This document shows positions 1 through 12,017 of a stretch of DNA of 64,000 nucleotides, piece by piece. Numbering within the stretch: position 1 is the first letter of the stretch; the number at the start of each line of letters is the position of its first letter. The position numbers were made by a program, and so were the translations under genes. The DNA comes from Campylorhamphus procurvoides (taxonomy: Eukaryota > Chordata > Aves > Passeriformes > Dendrocolaptidae). Under the pieces are notes generated by a model. The model was not told the DNA's origin, did no database searches, and saw only the letters and a list, made by a program, of their open reading frames with translations. The DNA lies in NCBI GenBank assembly GCA_013396655.1, contig WBMV01006612.1:788068-852067 (forward strand), written 5' to 3'.

Positions 1-3000
1 TAGCTGTGTACAAATTTTAAAAACAGAAATAGAAATAATTATATATTGGGAATAAAACCCTACATGTGACCCCTTGTCATTGAGCAAAGCATCAGAATGG
101 AATTATGAGATCCTCGAGATCTTTGCCAATGACACTGTTCCAACTGTAGCCAACCACACAGCCTCACTGGTGTTTTCTTTTTTCACCAATTTCCTTGCTG
201 CCATTACATGGATTTATCGTTATTGCTTTGTGGAATATTTTCTGCTCTTTGTTTTTGCTAAAAGACAACTTTTACCTTACACTATGGAATCAAGGAACAT
301 AGTGTTCTATTGTGCATCTAAATGAAGTACTGATGCTCTACTAGTGTAAGTAGCATGCACATGAAAATATTGGAAATAAAGTCCTATCAGCTGACTACTA
401 CATACTGTTTATACAAAAATCTGCTTAATGGTTTGGAATACACTAACCTTTCTGGTAAGGCAAAAGCTTTCTGGAATTCTAAGGAGCACACATAAACACA
501 GATTGCACTATTATCCATAGCAATGGTCATACACGATGACACTGAAGTCAGTTTACCCAGTATAAATGAAAAAAAAAAGTTTGTACATTCAAAATTTCTC
601 TTACCAAATAAAACTGTGATATAATTTCTATGTCCCAGTTTCTGCATAAGGATATACTTTTTAAACTCCTCAGAAGCACAACAACTTTTTCCTCTCCATG
701 TCCCCCGCAACATTTTATAGAATATTTTCTTTGACTAACAGAATTTTATTTAAGAACATCCATTTTGGTAGTCTCCATAAGGACTTCTCCCTTGCCTCCT
801 CCTCAATGCATGCCAAGCACGGCACCCTAACCATCAAGACTGAAGCAAATATTAGTCAACTAATGCTGAATTGTACTCCCTTATCATGCTTTCTCTTTAC
901 TTACTTAGGAACACTGCTTGTGGGCAGTGGAAGCTGAGATCTGTATCACTTGGAAATGTCATATGAAGCTGAGGGAAGTTTCCCCAAATGAGCTAGAAAT
1001 AAGGCAGGGAAATCAAGAAATCAGAAGTCTGTGTATTATTTGTATGTGCCATGTATTTGTAGTACAGCACTTCAGCAGACCTCTTCTATCCCTGAGAACA
1101 TGACTTTTTTTTTTATTTTCCTTGTTAATATAATATGGTTTCTCACAGTACATGTTTTGTTTCTGCTGGACCAGTCTAACAGCATACCAATCCAGGTATT
1201 GATCCAGGCTCCTTCTAATGTTATCAACTGCAGTCACAAACGTGAGTGGAGGGAGATTTGATATACAGTCTCCTTACTATGCATAAACTACACTAAGATT
1301 TAGAAAACTGTAGTCTTTGGAAAAATAAATAAATAAATACTTGCGGTGAATTTACCTCACCACATGTGTGTGTCTCATATGGAAGGGCTTTTCTCCAATT
1401 CTCAGTGCAGAGAAAGGGTTTAAAGAGTTTGCACACACTACAGTGGAATGAAAGAGCTGCTCTAACTTCTACCACAAATTCTTTGTTGTGCTTGTTGCCC
1501 TTTCTGCTTCAGACTCAGCCAATCATTAAGGCATGTAATTAGAATTAAGTTCAGGCATAGTTGCAGTGACAGTTCTGATTAGTTCCACGCTTCAAGTTAA
1601 GCACGTGCTGAATACCTTCCTGAACTGAAGCTCACGTGGCTTTCCACAAACTCTGCCCTAATGAGATATACTTTAATGTAATTTTTCCCCCCTCCAAGTC
1701 AAATACTTGTTGACTTGAGAAACATTCAGCTTGGGGAGGTTTCAAATTGCTGCACCACAATTACACTGCATTGCTTCTTGGTCCTCCTTTGTGGTCAAAG
1801 GCAAAGCAACAGGAAAGCTCAAACAAGCCCTTTAGTGGGCCTTCAAAAGATCTGCTGCTTTGCCAAAAAATAGTCCTAAGTTTACGTGATGGCAGTGCCC
1901 CTCTACCCTAAAGGAGGGGAGACACCTGACCGAGCTGCTTCATACTCTAAACCAAGTAACTGACTTCACCCACTTCCATTTCTTCTGCCTCACGAATACT
2001 GCATGTATTATGTACTATAATACATTTTAAGACTAAAGATTTTTCAGGGATTACTACATGAAGTTGATGTTGGCTTAAGAGCTCAGTAGTATTAAATTCT
2101 TCTCTTCCCTTTAGTTTTTAAAAAAATAAAAATCATAGAAGCGTGCAAATTAAGAATAATTAAAACATTTATATTTCTTTGGAAAAATTCCACACAAAAC
2201 TGTTTTGAACAAATCAAAGCTAAAACAAAGACATATTTTGTTTAAAATTTGTAAAAATCTTTCCCCTTTATAAAAAGATTAATGGAGAAACAGTATGTGC
2301 CATATACATATAGGAACTACTGAGTTTTTCAGAATGAATGTCTTTGAGATAAATTTTGCCCACAGATTGTTTGAATTCTAGAGAAAGTTATCTTTTACCT
2401 AGCCTACTCCTTTTCCAAAGATTCTGGCCTCAGTCTCCAGAAGGAACTTCTGTCTAGTCACTCACTTTTTTCCTTCTAATTTTCTTTCACTGTAATTTTC
2501 ATCTTCTTTCTGTTTTCGTAATCTTGCTATTTGTACTCACTAGTCTTTCCTCCCCCATACACTGGTTTAAATATTCCAGTCCCACTGAGATTTTTATTCC
2601 AACCTCCACCCTCATCTTCTTTCATTTCTTAGACTTTTTTTATCCTGGTGCGTTTTTTTTTTTCCTTCTTAAAATAATGTTCAGGGAATTGAGAAACCAA
2701 AATGGCTCACATTACCACTGAGGCATCTCTAAATTGCAAATAAATAAGCCCTCTGAATAGTGACATTCATTCTAACAAGATGCCAAAACATTATAACAAA
2801 CAATAAGATGAACATGTGCATGCCCTTCACGCTGCTGTGAGTGGACCACCCTTCTTCTTCACTGGGAGTCAGAGAAAAGACCAGAAGAGCAGAAATGTCC
2901 AAGATTCCCAATCTGTGAAATGCTCAGGAAGAAGAATTATTTTAAACCCTTGAAACTCTTTTGGGAGAGGCAGAGAAATAGAAACCTATTTAGGGGAGCC

Positions 3001-6000
3001 AAGTCAACTAACACTTTTCATTAGAGGATTACCTAGAGGCCAAGATTGTCCCAGGCACTGGACAAGCACAGCTGTGGTTACCTCCTGAGCTGTAGTTACC
3101 TCTGAGCAAAATAAACACAATGACAAGACACAAACAAGAATTTCTTGATGCTTCTTTGGTGAAGGTAAAGATATGGGACATAAAAATTAAAGGAGACCGG
3201 ACAGACATGACCAGGGAGAACAGGACAAGAAAGTCCAGTATGAAGTGACACTGACCTTAAAGACCTGCAAAGCAAAGGGAATCAAGAGTGCTGGTACACA
3301 CAGCCCAGTCAGCACAAAACATGAAAACTCCAGGAAAAACTATGGAAAAATCATTTAATATCAAACCTGAACATGCTCCTACTTTGCATGGCATATCTGG
3401 TCAGCCTTCCCCTACAGCCATATGACAACAGCAAGCAAGACAATTCACGGGTTTAGTTTTCATCTGGACTGGCCTCGCTTCCACAGAAGGTGGTTCTGAG
3501 GGTCCTGGGTAAAATATTGTCTCGTTTGGGTCTAGTTTTTGTTTCATCTTTCAAAATAGAGATCATCTTCTACAGCTCACTTCTGACTGGACACTGAGAA
3601 ATGCTCTGCCTGGAAGAGATTTGCCCACAACTGACAAGACCAAAAGCTAAACCATTATTTCCCTGATGCTCTCCTATCCCCCTCCCAGTCTTTATCATTG
3701 TGCAATTCTAATGCCATTTAATTAACACATCAGCATGCATAATCTAGTTTCAGTATTCCAGTCTTGCCATAGGTCTGATTTTGCAAAGCATCCCCTCCTC
3801 AACCTACCAAAATTGGTTCATAGGCATGTTTTGGAAGTATGTATGCAGCCTGTAAACAAGGGGAGAGTGGTACTAACTGTTTCTAGCTGGCAGGAAATAA
3901 ATGTACATATCAACAATGCCTAAAAAAACCTCCCAGCTTATTCACTACACATCATATTCTTATCGCAGGGCAAGTCCTCATATTCAGGTTTCCACACATA
4001 AATTGCATGGAAATTCTCTAATTAGAACCCAGCAGAGGGTTGATAGTGGAATGACTGCACCAGGATTTCAAAGCTAGTAACCCAATTATGTCACTTCCTA
4101 AAAATGAAAAGTGAATCTTGTTTAATAAAGCTATCCACACGAGACATAACAAACACTGATGGAGTTTAAAAATATTTGTGGAATCATAACAATTTTTTAC
4201 CATTTTGCCTACCAAGTTACTGTATTTAAACCAAAAATGCCCATGGCTTCTACAGGTTGAAAGTTAGTTATTTAATTTGCCACAGAGGAAGAAAAAAGCC
4301 TTTCTGCAGAGTACCAGAGCCATAAATTACACATGCATGAAGTGTTGCTTCAAGTCTGTTTGTGTCAGTGTATCTCCATCTTGACTCCATCACTCTCCTA
4401 CAATGCCAAACTTCGCTTCTATTAGCAGAAGCTGCTAAAAATTAGCAGAGGCAGAGTAGTGGCTGTATGAAATATATTAAAATATTTTAACCTACAGCTG
4501 GTGACTTTTCCTAGGACTTCACCAGGGCTATAAATAAAAATATCTAACGCAAGTCTCTTAGTCTGAAACACATAGAAATTCAAAACAGTAAGATAAAATG
4601 AACATTAGACTGAGAATGACCCTGCTTGCCTTTAAAAGCACATCCTTGGTCTGCTCCAAATCAAGAAGGCTCGCTTCTAAAAGCAACATATTTAGTTCTA
4701 CTGTAAAATCTTTGTGATGCTTTAACACACCTCTCCACTGCCTTTGTTATAAATACAGAGGTCACACTTGGGGCTGCCTTCCATGTTGGAAGCAGCTCTA
4801 GCATGGGAGGGGTTGCTGCAGGCAGACCACTGATGGCAAGTTCACCGTCAGAAATGGCAGTGAAAGGAAAGAAACCCCTTAAAAAATTACACCCTTCGAG
4901 CTCTAAAGAAGGCATAAACCCAAGGAATTATGGAAAATGATCCAGTATTATATTGATGTACTTTCCATTCCCTGCTTCTCTACATTTTCAGAGGAGCAAG
5001 AAAGGCCACCAAACTAATGTTTCGAATGTAAAATTGATGTCCAGCTTTTAAAGACACATGACTGATCTGGCACAAGAATGGGATGGTGCTAATCTGTGGT
5101 GATCTTAGTGATTTGAATAAGCATAACTCAACATCCATATGTTATTAAACATATGGGTCTGCTCACACTCTCTTTCTACTTCTTCAATTTGTGTAGTCAC
5201 TGCAATAGCTTTAAAATCATGAGCTTACAGTAAGGTTTACTTTCATTACTAAGGTCCAAAATTAATAGCATGTCTTACAGCTCTTGGAGTATTTATTGCT
5301 TCAAATTTGAGCCACATCTGCAGCCCAGTATTTTTCCAACAGAACAATACCATATCTGCTCAATGTGCGTGTGAGGGCAGCATTACCCCCTAAGTCAACT
5401 CAGCCAACAAAACCCACCATGTGGACACAGCTATGCCAACAGAAGCTTTGTCCAGCCTGTATCAATCAGGGAGGAAATGTAATTACATGGTCAGGAAAAC
5501 TTGAGACATATATTATTTTGAGTAGATAACACTTGACTTAGATAGCCAGTTTCAACACTGTTAGCCTTTAAAGGAAATAACTATTTCAGTGCTCAGAGTG
5601 CCTAAGAAAGACAAGAGGGAAAAACAAATCTTGGGATTTTTCCAAAGCACTATTTCTGACAATAAGAGTAAGGGAGATGCTGCCCATCTCCCAGTACAAA
5701 GTACCTCAAACATCCAGTTACAGAAGTCAGCTTAGACAAAAGGGACTCCCAAAGGAGTACCCACATAAAGAGACCAGTAAAGAACTATTTTATTATTATT
5801 TTTAATTTTAGATCCCAGATTACATGCCGTGATATTCTGGACAGCACCTTATAAATGTAAGGCACTTCAACAACTGGCAACTGCTACAGCAACAACAATT
5901 TCTATTTTCAGCATACAAAGGCTTAAAATAACACACATTCAGCTGAAAACAAAGGAAATGTTAATACCTGGCTCTCTCATCATACTTTTTACACATAAAA

Positions 6001-6396
6001 TTCAGAGTATAGTTGTCTTTTTACTCTGTCAACTCTGAGAAAAAATAAAACAATTAATTCAAACCCTGGTCAAAATACTTAATGGAATAGCTAAAAGATA
6101 AGCCTGGGCTATCCCTTTTGCTTAGCAAAAAATATATGCAAATATCATAATATAAATCTATTGGTATGCTACACACAGAAGCACTACCACTGTCAGGAAA
6201 GACTCATTCCAAAATGCCAGTTCACCTACGAACAGGAGCGACTGTCAATTATAAATAACCAAAAGCATACAGTGTATAGAGGATATTCTTTAGAATCAAG
6301 CTATTTGTAACATCAGGCTTAACTCCACACTACCCATTAAGGTTAACAGATTGGTTGAGACAATGCTAAGAAACACCAAGATGTAGCAAAACTTAC
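1..6396 (-). other. ARHGAP10: Intron downstream of exon 17 (partial, at least 6.4 kb)
   Basis: Starts GTAAGT at 6396 and leaves the window. I looked for the next GRAF exon (family motif TKRPVAVYNLCLEL) on the minus strand and did not find it. Two CACGTG E-boxes occur at 1602-1607 and 1633-1638, and a 9-bp-arm hairpin at 5135-5156. No gene or repeat family was recognised. Confidence 0.8.
5135..5156. repeat. Short perfect hairpin
   Basis: CCATATGTT at 5135-5143 and AACATATGG at 5148-5156 form 9-bp perfect arms around the loop ATTA. It lies in the intron downstream of exon 17. Confidence 0.85.
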
Positions 6397-6556
6397 CTTC
6401 TCGTGATTTTCTATCAGGATTTCCACAACGATATTCTGAAACTTCAGGTCCATGATGGCTGCTACAGTTTCTTCCTGTGGCCTCATTAAGGTTGGTCCAA
6501 ACACTACCCCTAGGTTTGCCACAGTCATCAGATTCCTCTTGGCATGCTTTGAAACG
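6397..6556 (-). CDS. ARHGAP10: ARHGAP10 exon 17 of window (RhoGAP conserved Asn)
   Basis: This 160-nt exon begins with C, completing Asn, and encodes [20 protein letters not shown], then the [15 protein letters not shown] stretch and an end at ILIENHEK (window residues 468-520). The Asn of NLGVVFGP (window residue 481) is the RhoGAP residue that positions the arginine finger and GTPase. The donor is AAG|GTAAGT, on a complete codon. The Met of LMTV is internal, so a shorter frame starting there and running through the donor is an artefact. The C-terminal exons with the proline-rich region and SH3 lie to the left of the window. Confidence 0.97.
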
Positions 6557-7176
6557 CTTTTTGAAAAGAATTGAAGGAAAAAACAGGAAATGGGTTATGA
6601 AAAATTTCCATTACTGTTGGAAACTGCAGTCTACAAATGAAAACATTACATTTCCTTAATCTATGTTTTAGAAGTTTGTTTTGCGCAGTTTCTTCAAATG
6701 AAGTCTTACTAAATTCTGGAAAACTGAAAAGCCATTCTTCCACTGGCAATTTAAAAGCAAAACCAGTCTCTTAGTGAACTTAAATATATAAAATGCACTT
6801 AGCCTTGGACCAGGGCAAGTGCAAAACCAACTTAAATTTGCTAACAGATCTCCACTATTCACTTTGCCAGAATTTGCGAAAAGAAAGTATAATGTTCCCT
6901 TTCTCACTTCAATCAAACCCTCAACTGCTGGCAGGACTGCTAAAGTAAATACTTATACGGCTTCATTAAGGTATTAGATTTCTTCCCTTCCTGCCAAAAC
7001 ATACAGAGCACGAGTGAAGCGTCTTGTCTGCTTTTGCACGTTTGGTTCTTGGTATTGTGTGTGACAGCATCGAAATGGGCTCCAGCTCCAGCCACACTTA
7101 ACTAAGGGCCTTTGCAGTTAAACAGAGGTAAAGGCAAAAATCCCGACGAGGCAGGAAAGCAGGTCAGAACACTTAC
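6557..7176 (-). other. ARHGAP10: 620-bp intron between exons 16 and 17
   Basis: Starts GTAAGT and ends with a T-rich tract and CAAAAAG. The acceptor AG is preceded by five A residues rather than a pyrimidine, so it is weaker than the others. Nothing else was recognised. Confidence 0.85.
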
Positions 7177-7282
7177 TTTGCTAAATGTTTCACCAAAATT
7201 TCCAGCATCTCTTTGTTCTTTTCTGGGAGTTTATGGACCAAGAAGTGAACAGCATTGACTCGAGATTCAGGACTCCCACTTT
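7177..7282 (-). CDS. ARHGAP10: ARHGAP10 exon 16 of window (RhoGAP)
   Basis: This 106-nt exon begins with AA, completing Lys, and encodes [20 protein letters not shown], then [14 protein letters not shown] and AA of Asn (window residues 433-466). The [14 protein letters not shown] segment is a GAP helix hairpin shared by all GRAF proteins. The acceptor is GTCCCATAG and the donor AAA|GTAAGT. Confidence 0.97.
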
Positions 7283-9809
7283 CTATGGGACATAGAAATA
7301 AACAGTTATCTCAAAAAGTAAAAATAAAACCCACAGAAACACAAACCTTCTCCCACCCCTGCACAGAAACATACTGCACACACTTTGCTTCACCACTTAT
7401 GTGTCTCCAAACATAGCAATGCTGAACATATGTGCTTTGTTTTCACAAGTAATATTGTTCTAGAATTCTCAGCTTATTTTCTTATTTTGAGAACTCTTCT
7501 TCCAATCCACCTGCAAAAGGATGCCTTTGTTCATCTATTTTTAACAACGCCCAGATGCAGTTATTGTTTTGCTGCATTGGACTCATCTGCTTACAACTAC
7601 ACTGCAAGGTGAGGAGCAAAGTTACTGGGTGCCACGGAGAGCAACTGTACTACTTTACATTTTAGCATCGTTAGCTGATTGTCCTCATGATTAGACCTCG
7701 GGTTTGTTGGTGCTGTGCAGCTAATGATACTGCATTTGTGCTACCTGCATTGGCAACTGCACAAGGTAATGCATGCAGAAGATTTACATGCTTAGAAAAA
7801 TCTAATGACCTCTGAAGACACAGAAGAATAAACATGCAAAAAACCCTCTGAGATTACTACAATGAAGGCTCTGAATAACAATGGCATCCCCACAGTACAG
7901 TACAGAAATACAGTAAAATAAGCAAAGAGCTTGTTATCTTTGTCTGCTGCATGTTGAATTGAATCATTTTGGCCCCTACAGGTTTCACTGTACACAGATG
8001 AAAACAAGACTCTGTAAAAGATGAAAATAAACCCTCTTCCTATTTCTCAAAGTTGCATTAAATCATAAAATTACATCTTAATAGTGGTTATAATGAGAGA
8101 AGTGGAAGTATTTCTATCGTCTACAATAACAATTCCTAGAAGATAAAGAAAAATTTAGAACCTATTCTGAATGCAAGAAATTTTGACACCAGGACAGCTG
8201 ATCAGGTCCCATTTTGCTCTAAGGCAACTTTGATTGCTAGGTGTGTTTCATATAAAATACCCCCATATTTCTTCAATGCTTCAGCTTTTTTTTTTCTTTG
8301 CATATTGCTACAGATTTCAGGGCTGTGTTTTATTCTTTTGTAGGGAACACCCCTGCAGAGATTGCAAGAGAAAAGGCTCCCAAAAGGTAAAATATTTAGC
8401 TTCTAGTTAGCTAATCAAAATTCCGACAGCCAGAAAAAGAGGCCTTCTTTAAAGTGAGACTATTCCACAAAAATGTGAAAACACAAATTAATTAAAGAAC
8501 GGTTAAGCAACTTAATCACAAGATACAGTCAAAGCTCATATCATTTCAATCTAGACCGATATGTATAAAGAAAACAAAATTGAAAGAACATTTTAATTTT
8601 GGCTCCTCCCCCAGTAGCTTCAGAGAAAAGGCTATTCCTTGCTATTTCCAGTGTTGTTGGGTTTTTTATAGCCAACATAGGAAACAACATTGACTGTCTA
8701 TTTTTAAGTATACTGTAACTCAGATCTGCAATGTTGATTAAATTTCCCTCCCCGGAATCAATTCCTCTGTGGAATTGTTTACTACTTATGAACACTGTAC
8801 TGTTTGAAATATCTAACTTCAACTGAATTCCCTTATTGAAAGAGACTATAAAACAGAGAAAGAAAAATAAACTGGGAAACTGCTGGCAAAACTTCCTAAG
8901 TCAAGAAACTATTTTAACACTTTCCAATACAAACGAGAAGACTCACCATCAGGCAAGGCTGTTGAATTTTGTTTAAGCACTTGGCCTCTAGCATGTGCTT
9001 TGGCAATGAATTTCCTGAGCTAATTCTCATTTTGAATTAAGGACCACAAGCAAACACATTCTGAAGTCCTGGAAAGTCATTACAGCAATCTGAAGATGAT
9101 AAAGCAATTGTCTCAAAGTTTATTTTAATTTTGCTTTCCACAGTTTGCCAGAAGTGCTACAGGCTGGAAAGAAAATCAGCTAAATACCTGTTTGATACTT
9201 AGCCAAAAAATTTCTTACACAGTTTCCCTCTATCCTCTTCCAAAAAAATTCCGTACAAACTAGATACCATGTACAGCTACAATGCTGTTGTGTCTTCTCC
9301 AAGTCTGTATTTCAACTACCACAGTGTCATCTGGCCTGTTCTTTTCTTTCTTCTACTAATACATGAGCAACATTCAAGCCAGCCTGGATACGGAGCTAAC
9401 AGGGCACTGAAAACAAGGATCGGGCAGCTGTGCTCTAAGGACTCAAATGAGCTCAAATTAGGCTATTTTCTTTTACTAAGCTGCATACTCATTAGAAATG
9501 AAGGCAAAAAAAATAAAAAATCACAGATTAGGTAGATATTTACCATTATACAATTGATATGAATGAATGTTTGCAGTGCCTACCCACAGGGTCTTCCATA
9601 AAAGTTCAAACTGCGCTCCTCAGTCACAATGTGCACGACACATACTAGAACTGGTTAAAACCTACATATCTTTAAATCATTCATATTTCTTGTTCCTCCA
9701 TTTTTACCCTCTTGTAGAATTTTTCTGAAATTGCATTTGCAGAGAGCTCCTAAGGTCACAACAGTACTACAACAAAAGATTTCTACTTGAACTACTGTCA
9801 TTTATTTAC
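7283..9809 (-). other. ARHGAP10: 2.5 kb intron between exons 15 and 16
   Basis: Starts GTAAAT and ends TTTCTATGTCCCATAG. It is AT-rich, with no gene, RNA or repeat family recognised. Confidence 0.8.
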
Positions 9810-9868
9810 TGGCAGGAACGATGAATTCTCCGTGCAGCTCGTATGTCATCAGTGGCTCTGGAAGGCTT
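9810..9868 (-). CDS. ARHGAP10: ARHGAP10 exon 15 of window (RhoGAP LPEPL exon)
   Basis: This 59-nt exon begins with A, completing Arg, and encodes SLPEPLMTYELHGEFIVPA plus one base of Lys (window residues 413-431). The LPEPL motif is conserved in nearly all RhoGAP domains and shapes the GTPase-binding face. The acceptor is GTTTTGCAG and the donor CCA|GTAAAT. It contains no long frame of its own, so it is visible only through the splice phases and the motif. Confidence 0.97.
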
Positions 9869-10986
9869 CTGCAAAACAAGGTTGACATAATAAATTTAAC
9901 TATAGTCTCTTCTATCTGTATTTACTCTAAGCAAGAAACCTTTTTAACATTCAGTAGTATAATCCTTGTACTGGAAGCAACTGTTTTTACAGAGGCCCTT
10001 GAACTCAGTGGCTTCCAGCACAAATGGGAAACTCGGTATTATCAGAAAAATAAGACTAATTGCATCCGTTCACCTTGGATGAGCTGAAAGGATGCCTCCA
10101 GTCCCCCATAAGGTATCTCTCCCAATTACAATATCAAGATTGCTTCTCAGAGAAACATTGTACACATATATTATACAATTCTTTGCTAGTGTTTGGCACA
10201 AGCCAATGCCTTACTGGGAATACACTAAGGTCCTACAAGTTAAGTTCACTAAACAGCAGCCACCTACAAATGAAAATTCTAAAGCATTTCAATGGAAAAA
10301 TTGAAATTGAAAACCTTAGTCACCTATGAAAAATGTACCAAATAATGGAAATCAGAGTTAAAACCTTCAACACAGCAACAACCACCATCACCACCAGAGT
10401 TAAAATCATTTATTGAATTGACTTGATTGATGCTTATGAAATATTGGAGTAAACACTCAGATGAGAAATACTATAGAAAAGAAGTAGTTTATCATGTGCA
10501 TTTTTTTCTTTTATTTTCTACACTCTCTAAGACTTGTATCTTTACAACAGTTCTGCAGATTCTTTGATATTGGTAGTAGTGACATTTTATTTTAATAAAA
10601 ATAGCAGACTAAAAATCCTGTATTTGTGTTACACTACAAGTTCCCTTTTCAATCTACTACACTGAAATACAAAGAGGTAAAAATTTTTAACAATCCTAGC
10701 TAACTCTCAGTATGTTTATTATCAAGTCAGGTTTCTGAGCCATCAGTGAAATGTTTATGTGTCTGACATAAAAGTCTTTTGGGGCTTGTCTCATGCAAAC
10801 ATGAGTATTAGTGTTGCTAAATTATTTTGCTTCCCCCCAGACAAATAACAAACACGGTATTTGCACAAAATGAGCTTCTATTCTAAAATATAGGAAAAAA
10901 TAAGCATCATAGCTTAACACACTGCATAGGGGAATTAGAATAAGAATTCATAGCCTAAAAAATGAATAAATGAGGAAGAGCCTTAC
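9869..10986 (-). other. ARHGAP10: 1.1 kb intron between exons 14 and 15
   Basis: Starts GTAAGG and ends GTTTTGCAG. It is AT-rich with a CAN-rich patch near 10375-10397. No gene or repeat family was recognised. Confidence 0.8.
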
Positions 10987-11074
10987 CGCAGATATTGCTT
11001 CATAGCACTAGTAATTGTCTTCACTTCCCAATCTACAGAGTTTTCCAGGTCAACTTCATTGCACGTTTTTGCAT
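10987..11074 (-). CDS. ARHGAP10: ARHGAP10 exon 14 of window (RhoGAP core)
   Basis: This 88-nt exon begins with AT, completing Asp, and encodes AKTCNEVDLENSVDWEVKTI, then TSAMKQYL and CG of an Arg codon (window residues 384-411). It carries the conserved Lys of the K.YLR motif (window residue 408), which contacts the GTPase. The NEVDLENS.DWEVKTITSA stretch is typical of ARHGAP10. The acceptor is TTTTCCAG and the donor GCG|GTAAGG. Confidence 0.97.
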
Positions 11075-11999
11075 CTGGAAAATAATCAGAAAGAAAAAAA
11101 AGGAACATGAAAAAAGGGAATTCTAAATCAGTATGCCCTACGTGAACAGCAACACAGTAAATTTGATCATGCAATTGCTCACATGAACATAGAAGCAGTG
11201 CATCCTTTATATTATTAGTTAATACTAAGAAGACTTAATAACCAAACTCCTTTATCCATTACATTTCTACATTTTGTTTTCAGAACTATTTACTGTTGAT
11301 TTTTTTCCTTAATGAAGGATTAAAAAAAAAATCACTTTCATGTAAGAAGATCTCTATAGCAATTGAAATTTTCACACCTTTAATTAAACAGAGAGATGTA
11401 CACAAACACAGAAAGATGTACAAAAATGGTTTAGGGAAAAAAAAAGATCCTCTAAGCACCACTTCTCTTTTTCTATTTTCTTTCATTATTTAAAGTGCAA
11501 TTATACTAAGAAAGCTTTTCAATTTTTTTCCACAGTTATGCCTGTAAACTGTTGATGAAAACAGCCAGAGTGCAGTATGAAATTATATATTGTGTGAAAA
11601 CCTTTAAGAGGTGCTTCAAAAGTAGAGAAAAGGACTCTTCACTGTCCCTAAGTTTTATCTACAAGATGGCCTGAATGTTCCCCTTACTTGACCAGTTTTA
11701 GCCACAGGACAAAAAATACTTGTTTTCTTGACCATTTGGCAGGTTCACAGAACTCCCACCTTTCTCCAGGTTAGCTGGTAGAGTCTTGTAACAAGACTGG
11801 TCAAACTGAGTGGTTTGTCTGATTGACCCCTCAGGTTAAAGAGTTTTTGACAGAAGACAGAAAACAACACAACAACCAAAAAACCAAATTTTTTTGGCCC
11901 CAAAACCAGAAGCAAGAGCTAGCTGACACCAGAAGGTCACATATATATATGGTCAGACCAGCCCAACGTGCTTGCTAATTTTAAGTGCTTGAGCTTCTG

Positions 12000-12017
12000 T
12001 TATTATTATTATTATTA
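12000..12017. repeat. (TTA)6 microsatellite
   Basis: Six perfect TTA units lie in the intron between exons 13 and 14, about 50 bp from a short (AT)5 tract at 11941-11950. Confidence 0.95.

Noticed and set aside
6343..6528. 61-codon minus-strand frame starting at MTVANLG
   Set aside because: It is exon 17 started at an internal Met and read through the GTAAGT donor into intron; the real exon is 6397-6556.
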